The notes under the pieces are model-generated. The model was given only the letters and a program-made list of their open reading frames with translations, was not told the DNA's origin and searched no databases. This document shows positions 26,887 to 35,641 of a stretch of 64,000 bases of DNA, in pieces. The DNA is from JBHJHP01 sp042219825 (GTDB lineage Bacteria; Bacteroidota; Bacteroidia; Bacteroidales; UBA5342), in assembly GCF_042219825.1 (NCBI RefSeq), contig NZ_JBHJHQ010000006.1, positions 124,001-188,000 of the forward strand, in the 5' to 3' direction. A program made the translations under genes and the position numbers. How positions within the stretch are numbered: position 1 is the stretch's first letter; each line of letters opens with the position of its first letter.

Positions 26887-26942
26887 CTGATATAATGAAT
26901 TTTATAAAGCAAATATAACTATTCTTGGCTGTGTACCAAAAA

Positions 26943-27617
26943 TCATTTTTTATACTCCCGCTCACCAAAAATAGAACTGCCGATCCTAACCATGTTGCTC
27001 CCGTTTTTTACCGCCAGTTCATAGTCTCCCGACATGCCCATAGAAAGGATTGTAAAGTCCGGATCATTGTTAAAAAATTCGTGCTTTAATGTACTGAAAA
27101 AGCTTTGCAGGGATTTAAATTCCCGGTTGATCTGATTTTCATCTTCAACATATGAAGCCATTCCCATCAGCCCTTTAATTTTTACATTCTGAAGCGCTTT
27201 AAATTCATTGGATGTAAGAATATCGTTGATTTCATCTTTTGATAAGCCAAATTTTGTCTCTTCTTCAGCAATTTTAAGTTGAAGCAAACAGGAAATGATC
27301 CTGTTGTTCTTTTCACCTTCTTTATTTATTGTATGTAATAATTTAAAACTGTCAACACCATGAATTAAATATACAAAAGGGGCAATATATTTAACCTTAT
27401 TGGTTTGAAGGTGTCCTATAAAATGCCAGTGAATATCTTTGGGCAGGTGGTCATGTTTTTCCGTCAGATCCTGTACCTTGTTTTCACCAAAATCAAGATG
27501 TCCGGTAGCAAATGCTTCCATAATCATGTTTTCGGGTTTGGTTTTTGAAACAGCTACCAACGTTACATTTTCTGACAGTGTGGATTTTATCGTTTTAATA
27601 TTCTCAGCAACCTGCAT
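26943..27617 (-). CDS. YggS family pyridoxal phosphate homeostasis protein
   Basis: PLP-binding TIM-barrel protein of 224 aa, the PLPBP/YggS family that buffers pyridoxal phosphate in the cytoplasm. The PLP lysine is in LVAVSKTKP near residue 25, followed by DFGENKVQDL, WHFIGHLQTNK and LSMGMSGDYELAVKNGSNMVRIGSSIFG (given here as family landmarks in parts: SMGMSGDYE and VRIGSSIFG). An ATG at 27653 is in frame, but TATTTTTG at 27635-27642 lies inside that extension, so I use 27617. Confidence 0.93.
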   Translation of the reverse strand: MQVAENIKTIKSTLSENVTLVAVSKTKPENMIMEAFATGHLDFGENKVQDLTEKHDHLPKDIHWHFIGHLQTNKVKYIAPFVYLIHGVDSFKLLHTINKEGEKNNRIISCLLQLKIAEEETKFGLSKDEINDILTSNEFKALQNVKIKGLMGMASYVEDENQINREFKSLQSFFSTLKHEFFNNDPDFTILSMGMSGDYELAVKNGSNMVRIGSSIFGEREYKK

Positions 27618-27634
27618 ACAATTAAATTTTACTA

Positions 27635-27642
27635 CAAAAATA
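27635..27642 (-). promoter_or_regulatory. -7 promoter element of the YggS gene
   Basis: Minus-strand TATTTTTG, 17 bases before the ATG at 27617; it sets that ATG as the start. Confidence 0.55.
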
Positions 27643-27700
27643 TAAACCTGCAATGAAATACCGAAAATTAATGCGGTTATAGTTCTCGCGAAGATGGTAT

Positions 27701-27723
27701 AAAAAAAGCCTCCGAAGAGGCTT
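27701..27723 (-). terminator. Terminator after the 27731 barrel gene
   Basis: Minus-strand hairpin AAGCCTC-TTCG-GAGGCTT followed by a T run (plus-strand A run 27701-27707). It starts eight bases after the stop codon. Confidence 0.8.
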
Positions 27724-27730
27724 GAATATT

Positions 27731-28474
27731 TTAAAAGAATTTAAAGCCGACTGAAAACATCAGCATATTGGTTTTTTGAACAAAGTCGAGTTTGGTTATG
27801 TCGTTCAGTCCATATTCGTATCTTACATCCACATAAAAATTTGCGATATCAAGGCCAGCGCCAACCTGCCAGTTCCAGTTTGCAGTTTCCAGTTCCTGAG
27901 CCAGATCAAATCCGTCTTCAAATGGTTTATTAATGGAAACACCTTTCGATTCAATGGTTTGATCTGTTGATACATTGAATTTTGGTGTCAGGTCGATTTT
28001 TTCATTTAATATAATGGAAGCTGACGGTCCTGTAAACAGGTTCAGTTTTAAAACTTTTAGGTCAAGCGCTTTTATTCCGAACAATACGGGAATATCCAAT
28101 GTGGACAGTTGTATGCCCTGTGTAACTGCAGTTAAAACAGTTGCATTTTCGGTGCCTGTATTCACCTGGGTATCCACAACGTCCAGGTTCATTTTACCAT
28201 TACGAACCACAAAGTTTGCTTCTGGTTGTAAAAAGAGCCGCTTCATTTTGAGCCTCGCAAATAAGCCGATACTTAATCCATTGGACGCATCCTGTATAAA
28301 TTCACTACCGCTGTATGTAAGCTTTTCGTTACCATAGTATATATTCTGTACTTTGTCAATTGTAAACGTTGATGAAGTAATTCCACCTTTTATGCCCAGA
28401 TCCAGGGGAGATTCAGCAACCATGCTACTTATAAGAAATACAAGTAATACTCCTGACGAAATTATTCTTTTCAT
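27731..28474 (-). CDS. PorT-like outer-membrane beta-barrel protein
   Basis: Protein of 247 aa with signal peptide (IISSGVLLVFLISSMVA). The mature sequence alternates strands and turns: LGIKGGITSSTF, LSIGLFARLKMKRLFLQPEA, LDIPVLFG, LNLFTGPSASIIL, WQVGAGLDIANFYVDVRYEY, and ends MLMFSVGFKFF with a terminal Phe. This is the small eight-stranded barrel type annotated PorT or outer membrane beta-barrel (OMP_b-brl_2). The ligand or role is unknown. It has its own terminator; its upstream neighbour, the S9 peptidase, ends 49 bases before it on the same strand. Confidence 0.85.
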   Translation of the reverse strand: MKRIISSGVLLVFLISSMVAESPLDLGIKGGITSSTFTIDKVQNIYYGNEKLTYSGSEFIQDASNGLSIGLFARLKMKRLFLQPEANFVVRNGKMNLDVVDTQVNTGTENATVLTAVTQGIQLSTLDIPVLFGIKALDLKVLKLNLFTGPSASIILNEKIDLTPKFNVSTDQTIESKGVSINKPFEDGFDLAQELETANWNWQVGAGLDIANFYVDVRYEYGLNDITKLDFVQKTNMLMFSVGFKFF

Positions 28475-28523
28475 ATCTGACTTTCTGTTATTTTGTGCAA
28501 TATTATTAAATATATGATTAATA

Positions 28524-31298
28524 TTAAAACCCTTTCATTAAATCTTTGTCAACTGCCTTTACACCGTTGATCATCCAGTCAGGAGCCTCTTCGTCCTTCA
28601 GATAATGATCAAAAAACTGTTTCATCCTTGTCGACAGATCCATTCTGTTACCCCAGCTGGATGGCTTCAGATTATGTGGCTCGTTATTGTAAGACAACAT
28701 CCACACCGGTTTATCTAAACGCCGTAAGGCCACAAAATATTCTATTCCCTGATACCATGGAACGGCTCCATCGTTGTCGTTATGCATAATTAATAACGGT
28801 GTTTTAACTTTATTCGCATAAAAAAGTGGAGAATTTTCTATGTAAAGCAGTGGTTTTTCCCATAATGTACCTCCTATTCGGCTTTGGGTATGTTCATACT
28901 GAAACATCCGACTCAATCCGGAACCCCATCTAATTCCTCCGTAAGCACTTGTCATATTGCTTACCGGGGCACCCGCCATTGCTGCTGCAAACATATTGGT
29001 TTGGGTCACCAGGTAAGCGGTTTGATAACCTCCCCAGCTTTGTCCCTGAAGTGCCATATGGTCGGCATCTAACCAATTATGCCTGTCAATAAGACTTTCA
29101 ACTCCACTTACAATACATTCATATGCGCTCTGACCCGGATAGCCAATTCTGTACTTTATGTCGGGAACAAAAACAAGGTACCCATTGCTGGTATAAAGTG
29201 TTTTATTGATGGTTGAATAACTCGGGTATATCGAGTTGAACCTGTTGAGATTATCCGCGTTACGCTCATAAAAGTAAACCATCATCGGATATTTTTTCTC
29301 CGGATCAAAATTTTCGGGTTTGTAAAGCAGACCTTCAAGTTCATCACCATTGAAAGAACGCCATTTTACCAGCTCCACGGTATTCCATATAAAATCATTT
29401 TTTTGAGGATTGGCATCCGATATTTTTTTGTTGAAGGTCATCTCCCTGTCGCAAACCCATAAATCGGGGTATTCATTACAGTCCTGTCGTGTATAATACA
29501 TCCGCTCAGAATCGTCTGCCTTTATCGGATTACTGTAATATTTGGCGTCAAAAAGGATATTTACTGGTCCACTGTAAGTTTGTAAATCCAGATTTGCATA
29601 ACCTGCATCCTTGGTTTTTTCATCAAAGACTTTCAGGAGTTGTTTCTGTCCCGGATCCATGTAGTCATGATCCTTATCCAGATCAATAAATCTGTAACTT
29701 GTTTTTGATTCCCTGCCGTTAGTTAGGTTGATCGGATCAGTTTTGCCTTTAGGGTCAACCTGCCAGATGTCATATCGATCGTACAAATAGATGTATGCAT
29801 CATTTTTGCTCCATCCTCCAATGCCATAATTTCCCGGATCAAAGGGAATATCATTCTCCTCGTTAACCAGCATGGTTGAGATGCCTTTATTAAGAATATG
29901 CGATTTTCCTTTTCTAATGTCACTGATATAATAGTTGCTGTCAGAAGGCTGAAAGTATACCGCATATTTTTCGTCCGGAGAAATATTGACTCGATCTTTA
30001 GCTTTAACCAAAAGTTTACGTTCTCCGGTATTTATATCCGATACATAATAATCGTTAATGAATTTACCGGTCCAGTTGCTTGTGCGTAGATAAGGATCAG
30101 CTGTATATAACAAGGCATATTTTTTATCCCATTTTGTACTGTATCGCACATATTTAAGGTTTTCATCTGCCAGTTGAACCACCTTATTTTTATCTACGAG
30201 ATAAACAGCAGCAAAAGTCCTGTTTTCATCACGTTTAAGGTTTATTTTTTGCCGGGGTTGAAGCTCCAGATCATTCCATGACCAGATATCCAAACTAACC
30301 TTTTCGCCGTTTAACAGCGTATCTTTAGGTTCCTGAACAGGTTTTGGTGCTGATCCGAAATATAACCTTTCACCACTTTCTGAGAAGGAAAGTCCGGCAT
30401 GTTCTGAAGGTGCCCAGCCAGTTGGTAAGGCCTTGGAAAGTGTATCTGCTATTATACTTACCTTATTGTCTTTGATTGTATAAAACTCCAGTTGCCATGT
30501 CTTAACTTTAAGGGTATCGGTGGAACTTAGCCAGGCCATTTGTTTCCCGTCGTCATCCGTTGTCAGTTTAGTCACTTTACCAGTAATTGTGTTTATGGTA
30601 TGCTTTTGCAGTGTTTTCGGATCAAAATAATGCACGGATGAAGTTGTGACGGAATCTTCTTTTTCAACGGCATAAGCAAGTATATTTCCCTCTTTTGACC
30701 AGTGAAAATCCGTAACATTTCGTATCAGGATAGTATCCAGAGTTGAACCGTTAAAAATGACCAGGTTATTTCCTCCCTTTGGCAGCTTAGGTTTTTTAGT
30801 CTTAAGAGAGTCGGCTATTGTAGTATCTTCAGGAGGTAAATACTTTTCTTCAGTGGTAAACGCCACCCAGTTTCCATTTTTTTCTGGGATGTCAAAATTC
30901 TTCAGTTTTGGAAATTTAACGATTGAATCTTTTGCGAAAAGGTAAATGCCAAGAGAATCTTTTGGCTGTTTAGCCTTAGGCTTCTCCATTTTTTTTGCCT
31001 CACGTTCCTGTTGAAGAGATGGTTCAATTTTAAAGGCAGCTAGATTTGCATCTCCGCTGAATTTAAGGCCGGTAGATAGATAAAAGGTATCTGGTTTATC
31101 TTTATTTACATCGTAAACGATGGTTCTGGAATCACCCTTTCCTGGTTTAAGCCGGTAGGCGATTTTATTACCACTATTTGAAAGTTTTATTTCAGTTATA
31201 GAATTCCAGTTGTTAAAATCTGAAATCTGAACGGGTCTTTTTTGAGAAAATGAAAATATTGAAATCAGAAAAAAAAAGAGTATAAAATGTTTTTTCAT
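28524..31298 (-). CDS. S9 family prolyl oligopeptidase-like serine peptidase
   Basis: Exported peptidase of 924 aa with signal peptide FILFFFLISIFSFSQ. An N-terminal beta-propeller-like part covers about residues 25-640. The C-terminal alpha/beta-hydrolase domain has the nucleophile motif GQSWGGYQT (Gly-X-Ser-X-Gly-Gly), the acid in HNDNDGAVPW and the catalytic His in NNEPHNLK, so all three residues are present. It probably cleaves peptides in the periplasm. The frame is open to 31343, but the ATG at 31298 starts the signal peptide. It is divergent from the DUF2130 gene. Confidence 0.92.
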   Translation of the reverse strand: MKKHFILFFFLISIFSFSQKRPVQISDFNNWNSITEIKLSNSGNKIAYRLKPGKGDSRTIVYDVNKDKPDTFYLSTGLKFSGDANLAAFKIEPSLQQEREAKKMEKPKAKQPKDSLGIYLFAKDSIVKFPKLKNFDIPEKNGNWVAFTTEEKYLPPEDTTIADSLKTKKPKLPKGGNNLVIFNGSTLDTILIRNVTDFHWSKEGNILAYAVEKEDSVTTSSVHYFDPKTLQKHTINTITGKVTKLTTDDDGKQMAWLSSTDTLKVKTWQLEFYTIKDNKVSIIADTLSKALPTGWAPSEHAGLSFSESGERLYFGSAPKPVQEPKDTLLNGEKVSLDIWSWNDLELQPRQKINLKRDENRTFAAVYLVDKNKVVQLADENLKYVRYSTKWDKKYALLYTADPYLRTSNWTGKFINDYYVSDINTGERKLLVKAKDRVNISPDEKYAVYFQPSDSNYYISDIRKGKSHILNKGISTMLVNEENDIPFDPGNYGIGGWSKNDAYIYLYDRYDIWQVDPKGKTDPINLTNGRESKTSYRFIDLDKDHDYMDPGQKQLLKVFDEKTKDAGYANLDLQTYSGPVNILFDAKYYSNPIKADDSERMYYTRQDCNEYPDLWVCDREMTFNKKISDANPQKNDFIWNTVELVKWRSFNGDELEGLLYKPENFDPEKKYPMMVYFYERNADNLNRFNSIYPSYSTINKTLYTSNGYLVFVPDIKYRIGYPGQSAYECIVSGVESLIDRHNWLDADHMALQGQSWGGYQTAYLVTQTNMFAAAMAGAPVSNMTSAYGGIRWGSGLSRMFQYEHTQSRIGGTLWEKPLLYIENSPLFYANKVKTPLLIMHNDNDGAVPWYQGIEYFVALRRLDKPVWMLSYNNEPHNLKPSSWGNRMDLSTRMKQFFDHYLKDEEAPDWMINGVKAVDKDLMKGF

Positions 31299-31375
31299 TT
31301 GAGTATGTGTTAAGTATCGTGCTAAAATACAAAAATCATGCAAAACTTCAGGTTGGTTTTATCAATGTCTTCCGT

Positions 31376-31383
31376 TATCTTTG
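31376..31383 (+). promoter_or_regulatory. -7 promoter element of the DUF2130 gene
   Basis: TATCTTTG fits TAnnTTTG, 19 bases before the ATG at 31403. It rules out the upstream in-frame start at 31307. Confidence 0.55.
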
Positions 31384-31402
31384 GTTTTCAAAGAAAGAAT
31401 CT

Positions 31403-32656
31403 ATGGATAAAAAGAGTGAAAATCAGGTTTCCTGTCCCAATTGTGGTTATGCGATTGATGTAAATGCAATTCTGTACAGGCAGATGGAAGAGGATTTCAA
31501 ACACAGGTACCAGAATTATTTAAGTGAAGAAAGGAAGAAATTCAAAAAACTTCAGGATGATGTTGAAAGCGAACGCAAACTGATTGAGGAACAAAAGGAA
31601 AATATAGAGAGAAAAGTTAGCGAGGATGTAAAGAATAAGTTGAAAAGTGAACGGGAAAAGCTGGAAGCAGAACTTAAAAAGTCACTGAAGGAGGAACAGG
31701 AGGAGGTTTTTGAATCCATGCGTAAAGAATTGCTTGAGAAAAGCGAAAAGGTAAAGGATTTGAATAAAAAACAGGCAGAAATTGAAAAACTGAAGCGGGA
31801 AAAGGAAGAACTGCGAGATGTTGTGGAGGCGGAAGCTCAGAAAAAGATAAATGAAGAAATTGCAAAGGAACGGGAGCGGCTTGAAAAAATGGCCATTGAA
31901 AAAAGTGAGCTTCGGTTGAAAGAAAAGGACACACTTATCAATCAGTTGAAAGAGCAGGTGGATGAGATGAAGCGCAAAGCGGAACAGGGATCTATGCAGA
32001 TGCAGGGAGAGGTTCAGGAATTGGCAATCGAAGAGTTTTTGCGGGAACAGTTTCCACTGGATACAATTGAAGAAGTTCGAAAAGGTGTGCGGGGAGCGGA
32101 TTGTAAGCAGATTGTAAATACCCGTTCGCACCAGAATTGTGGCGTGATTTATTACGAGAGTAAGCGAACCAAGGATTTTCAGCCGGCATGGATTGAAAAA
32201 TTCAGGAACGACATGCGGGATATGAATGCCAACATTGGTGTAATTGTAACCGAGGCCATGCCAAAGGATATGGACCGTATGGGTATGAAGGATGGAGTAT
32301 GGATTTGCAATTATGTAGAATTTAAAGGCCTTTGTGCGGTATTACGCGAATCATTGGTGCAACTTAGTCAGGCCGTGGCATCGCAGGAAAACAAGGGTGA
32401 TAAGATGGTGATGCTATATGATTATCTTACCAGTAATGAATTCCGGTTACAGATTGAAGCTATTGTTGAAGGATTTACTGAAATGCAAAACGATCTGGAC
32501 AGAGAGCGCAGGGCTATGGAAGGAGCCTGGAAGAGAAGAGAAAAACAAATTCAGAAAGTATTGCTGAATACCAACCATATGTATCATTCCGTGAGAGGTA
32601 TTGCAGGAAATGCTATTGCTCCGGTTCAGGCGCTTGAAATGCCTGAGGAAGAATAA
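31403..32656 (+). CDS. DUF2130 domain protein with zinc ribbon and long coiled coil
   Basis: Protein of 417 aa. An N-terminal zinc-ribbon half (SCPNCGYAID) is followed by a charged coiled coil over about residues 30-205, rich in Glu, Lys and Arg. The C-terminal DUF2130 domain has EFLREQFPLD, GADCKQIV, GVIYYESKRTKDFQPAWI and NIGVIVTEAMP; the order D, then E-X-K, resembles a PD-(D/E)XK nuclease core, which is how I recall the family being described. The function is unknown. Nine bases upstream of the MFS gene and probably co-transcribed with it. Confidence 0.85.
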   Translation: MDKKSENQVSCPNCGYAIDVNAILYRQMEEDFKHRYQNYLSEERKKFKKLQDDVESERKLIEEQKENIERKVSEDVKNKLKSEREKLEAELKKSLKEEQEEVFESMRKELLEKSEKVKDLNKKQAEIEKLKREKEELRDVVEAEAQKKINEEIAKERERLEKMAIEKSELRLKEKDTLINQLKEQVDEMKRKAEQGSMQMQGEVQELAIEEFLREQFPLDTIEEVRKGVRGADCKQIVNTRSHQNCGVIYYESKRTKDFQPAWIEKFRNDMRDMNANIGVIVTEAMPKDMDRMGMKDGVWICNYVEFKGLCAVLRESLVQLSQAVASQENKGDKMVMLYDYLTSNEFRLQIEAIVEGFTEMQNDLDRERRAMEGAWKRREKQIQKVLLNTNHMYHSVRGIAGNAIAPVQALEMPEEE

Positions 32657-32664
32657 ATTTAAAT

Positions 32665-33840
32665 ATGAATCAATCAGTTTTAAAAGACTCCAGGCTTTAT
32701 ATAATTTTCGGGATCACCTTGTTCGGTGTCTCAGGTGTGGCAAGTTTAGCCCCGGCATTTCCGGTTATCATGGAACAGTTTGGTTTGAATGAAACACAGG
32801 TCGGATACCTGATTACTGTTTTTACCGTACCCGGAATAGTTTTAACACCTGTAATGGGTATTCTTGCAGATCGTTACGGACGTAAGACAATTCTGATCCC
32901 TTCTATGGCATTGTTTGGTATAGGCGGTTTTCTGTGTGCGTTTCAGGAAACTTATCAGATGCTTCTGGTTATGCGTTTTATTCAGGGCGTGGGAGCTTCA
33001 GCTTTGGGATCCTTAAATGTTACGTTAATTGGGGATCTTTTTGAAGGCAAAAGAAGAGGGGAAGTGATGGGACTTAATGCCAGTGTCCTGAGTATTGGTA
33101 CGGCCTCGTTTCCTGCAATTGGGGGCGCATTGGCAGCGATTGACTGGCGTACTATTTTTTATATTCCCGCATTGATAATTCCGCTTATAGCTATCGTTTA
33201 TTTTAACCTGAATGTACCTGCCTTAAAAGGAAAGGTGAAATTCTGGGACTATATGAACCGTGTATGGGATACCATTAACCGTAAAATTGTCTGGGGACTG
33301 TTTATTTCAAATATTCTTGCTTTCGTAGTACTATATGGCGCTTACCTTACATTTTTGCCATTAATGGTTAAGGAAAGATTTGATGTAGGTACTCTGACCA
33401 TTGGAAGTATTATGTCGCTGATGTCAATCACCACGGCATTAACTTCGTCTCAATATTCCAGGATTGTTGAAAAATTTACAACATACAAAATGTTGTATGC
33501 TAGTTCGGTTTTATATGCGATAAGCCTTTCAGTTTATGCGTTTGCCGACTCGTGGCCGCTTCTTATCCTGGCAACAATTTTGTTTGGTCTGGCACATGGA
33601 AGTTTTATTCCTAACGTGCAAACAATGTTAGTCGGATTGGCACCATTATCTGAAAGGGCAGCATTTATGTCAGTCAATGGCATGGTACTCCGGATTGGTC
33701 AATCCATTGGACCCGTTTTTGCTGCTTTCTTTTTTATCGGCGGCCATTTTAGTTATGTATTTTTAATAAGTGCCGTTTTGGCATTATCAATGTTCGTATT
33801 TGTGAAATTTATGGTACTTCCTGAGCCTCAAAAAACTTAA
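32665..33840 (+). CDS. MFS transporter
   Basis: Inner-membrane transporter of 391 aa with twelve predicted helices. The loop between helices 2 and 3 has the MFS motif GILADRYGRKTILIP, and helix 4-5 has RFIQGVGASALGSLN, the pattern of drug/H+ antiporters. The substrate is unknown. It follows the DUF2130 gene after eight bases. Confidence 0.9.
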   Translation: MNQSVLKDSRLYIIFGITLFGVSGVASLAPAFPVIMEQFGLNETQVGYLITVFTVPGIVLTPVMGILADRYGRKTILIPSMALFGIGGFLCAFQETYQMLLVMRFIQGVGASALGSLNVTLIGDLFEGKRRGEVMGLNASVLSIGTASFPAIGGALAAIDWRTIFYIPALIIPLIAIVYFNLNVPALKGKVKFWDYMNRVWDTINRKIVWGLFISNILAFVVLYGAYLTFLPLMVKERFDVGTLTIGSIMSLMSITTALTSSQYSRIVEKFTTYKMLYASSVLYAISLSVYAFADSWPLLILATILFGLAHGSFIPNVQTMLVGLAPLSERAAFMSVNGMVLRIGQSIGPVFAAFFFIGGHFSYVFLISAVLALSMFVFVKFMVLPEPQKT

Positions 33841-34564
33841 AGTATCCCTGAGAATCCGTAGAAAACAGGTTTTTTAAGACCAATTTGTATAATTTAACAG
33901 CATTATTTGCTGTATTATGCACCTGGAAATTGCTGATTGATGCTTTTTTTTCAAAAAAATAACTAAAAATTATTGGCCACTTATTTTTTATTTAAAACAA
34001 TTCTTAATTCACTGAAATTGAAAATAATTTTATAAGAGTAAGTCTTCTGAATGCCCTTCTGAATGCCCTTTTGAATGCCCTTTTCAATGCCCTTTTCAAT
34101 CTGAAAGGGTTTATTTCAGCATGTTTTAAGTGTCAAGTATACAGTTATTTAAGAGGAGTATCATATAGCTGGTTTTTGATTCAGAATAGGAAATAAATGT
34201 TAAATTTTTCAAGCATTCGGTATCCTTTTTTATTCTAAATAAGAAAAGAAAAGGTCGCAAAATATTCAATTTGAATTTGTTATGTAGATATAAAGTAAGA
34301 GCTATATGTTAAAATTTTTAGCAAATTGCTTTATTTTTCAAATAAATATTTCAATATTTGTAACTGTTCATAACGCGTTAATTAATGTATAACCCCAAAT
34401 TTTGTTATGTCCATAATTAAAGCCGTTGGATAATTTGAACAGGTAATATAACCTTAAATATTTAACAACATTATTGATTTTAAATGTCATTATTAATCGC
34501 TTGTGATTATTGTATTATGAAAGGAAAATTAAATTACACATATAACCCTCAATTCTAATTCCCC
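33841..34564. other. 724-bp AT-rich non-coding region upstream of the methyltransferase gene
   Basis: No credible gene is seen on either strand. It contains the 12-bp tandem array at 34047-34100 and otherwise very AT-rich sequence. A 24-codon frame from 34482 to the end of the region is unsupported. The length is unusual for this compact genome and suggests regulation, an unseen RNA or lost genes. Confidence 0.5.
34047..34110. repeat. 12-bp tandem repeat array with terminal hairpin
   Basis: Units CTGAATGCCCTT at 34047 and 34059 are identical, TTGAATGCCCTT at 34071 and TTCAATGCCCTT at 34083 differ by one or two bases, and a half unit TTCAAT ends at 34100. Directly after, CTGAAAGGG (34101-34109) can pair with CCCTTTTCA of the last unit, so the array ends in a hairpin that could terminate the MFS transcript. 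Confidence 0.8.
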
Positions 34565-35488
34565 ATGGATGCAAAAATACTATCTCAATCGGTAACAAAG
34601 TCTCAGTTGATGGAGCAGGTGGAGTCTATCTCTCGAAAAAACATTACTGAGAATGATTTTAGATTACTTGATAAATTAATAATAAGAATTGGCGATGCTG
34701 TAAGAAGTAATGAACTTGACAAGTCGGATATCGCAATTATTAATAGAAGTTTTGGTAATGAGTTTTTGATGAATACCTTGCAGGGACATGCTTTGAGAAA
34801 GCCTCAGGGTTATGCAGGTGATTACATGATTATTGATAAGATTTATACCTATCATCATTCTGAAATTGAAAAATTCAAAATTTGGGATAAATATGCTCAT
34901 ACTCATTCATCACTTAAAGCTGTAAGAAACAGGAAAAAGTATTTCAAATCAAAAATGCATCATAAGATAGATAATGCTAGTGATAAACTTGATTTATTGA
35001 ACCTTGCAAGTGGACCTGCAAGAGATGTTAAAGAGTTATATGATGAGATAGATAATAAGAATAAATTGTTGACAACCTGTGTCGATTTGGACAGTGATGC
35101 ACTTGCATTTGCAAAAAAATTAAACAGCGAACATAGTTCTTATATTGAATTTATTAATGCAAATATTCTCCGTTTTAAAACAGAAAAGAAATTTGATGTT
35201 GTATGGTCAGCAGGATTATTTGACTATTTTAACGAGAAAGCATTTATTATGGTGCTTTCCAGAATGAAGGAATGGGTAAAGCCAGGTGGAGAGATTATTA
35301 TTGGAAATTTTAATGAACGACATAATCCAAGTCGTGACTTTATGGAAATTATGGGTGAATGGTTCTTACAACACCGAACTGAAGAGGAACTGGTTACATT
35401 AGCAATGAAAGCAGGATACAATTTCACTCAAGTTAATATCGGTCGTGAACCTGAAAATGTAAATCTGTTTTTGCATATTAAATGTTAA
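34565..35488 (+). CDS. SAM-dependent methyltransferase of the PhcB / 3-hydroxypalmitate methyl ester (EF) family
   Basis: Protein of 307 aa. The N-terminal part (1-125) carries the family hallmark PQGYAGDYMIIDKIY and AVRNRKKYF. The class I SAM fold follows: LLNLASGPARD as the glycine-type motif I, CVDLDSDALAFAK as the acidic motif II, then VVWSAGLFDYF and KPGGEIIIGNF. NPSRDFMEIMGEWFLQHRT near residue 255-275 is again as I remember from proteins annotated extracellular factor 3-hydroxypalmitic acid methyl ester biosynthesis. In Ralstonia, PhcB makes the quorum signal sensed by the kinase PhcS. Here a multi-pass kinase gene is next, but on its own promoter. Base composition is more AT-rich than most neighbours. 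Substrate here is inferred only. Confidence 0.75.
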   Translation: MDAKILSQSVTKSQLMEQVESISRKNITENDFRLLDKLIIRIGDAVRSNELDKSDIAIINRSFGNEFLMNTLQGHALRKPQGYAGDYMIIDKIYTYHHSEIEKFKIWDKYAHTHSSLKAVRNRKKYFKSKMHHKIDNASDKLDLLNLASGPARDVKELYDEIDNKNKLLTTCVDLDSDALAFAKKLNSEHSSYIEFINANILRFKTEKKFDVVWSAGLFDYFNEKAFIMVLSRMKEWVKPGGEIIIGNFNERHNPSRDFMEIMGEWFLQHRTEEELVTLAMKAGYNFTQVNIGREPENVNLFLHIKC

Positions 35489-35509
35489 ATTAAAGTTTGA
35501 AAGAAATAT

Positions 35510-35550
35510 AAAGGATAATTAAGTAGTTATTACTTGGTTATCCTTTTTTT
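35510..35550 (+). terminator. Terminator between methyltransferase and kinase genes
   Basis: AAAGGATAA (35510-35518) pairs with TTATCCTTT (35538-35546), with an inner stem AAGTA/TACTT, followed by a T run to 35550. It separates the two genes into different transcripts. Confidence 0.8.
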
Positions 35551-35615
35551 GTGCTTTTTCATTAACGATTAATTAACTTTTTCTGTTTTTTTCATACATT
35601 ATATTAATTTTTTTT

Positions 35616-35623
35616 TAATTTTG
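35616..35623 (+). promoter_or_regulatory. -7 promoter element of the multi-pass kinase gene
   Basis: TAATTTTG fits TAnnTTTG, 18 bases before the ATG at 35642, after a T-rich tract. Confidence 0.55.
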
Positions 35624-35641
35624 AACATCTAAATATTTAAG

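Noticed and set aside
31682..32131. 149-codon minus-strand frame inside the DUF2130 gene
   Set aside because: It is the antisense shadow of a Glu/Lys-rich coiled coil, which gives long Phe/Leu-rich open frames by codon bias.
34047..34110. CRISPR-like array
   Set aside because: Units are 12 bases and directly joined, with no spacers and no cas genes nearby. It is a simple tandem repeat.
34482..34556. 24-codon frame just before the methyltransferase gene
   Set aside because: No promoter element at fitting distance, no terminator and no peptide features; kept as non-coding.
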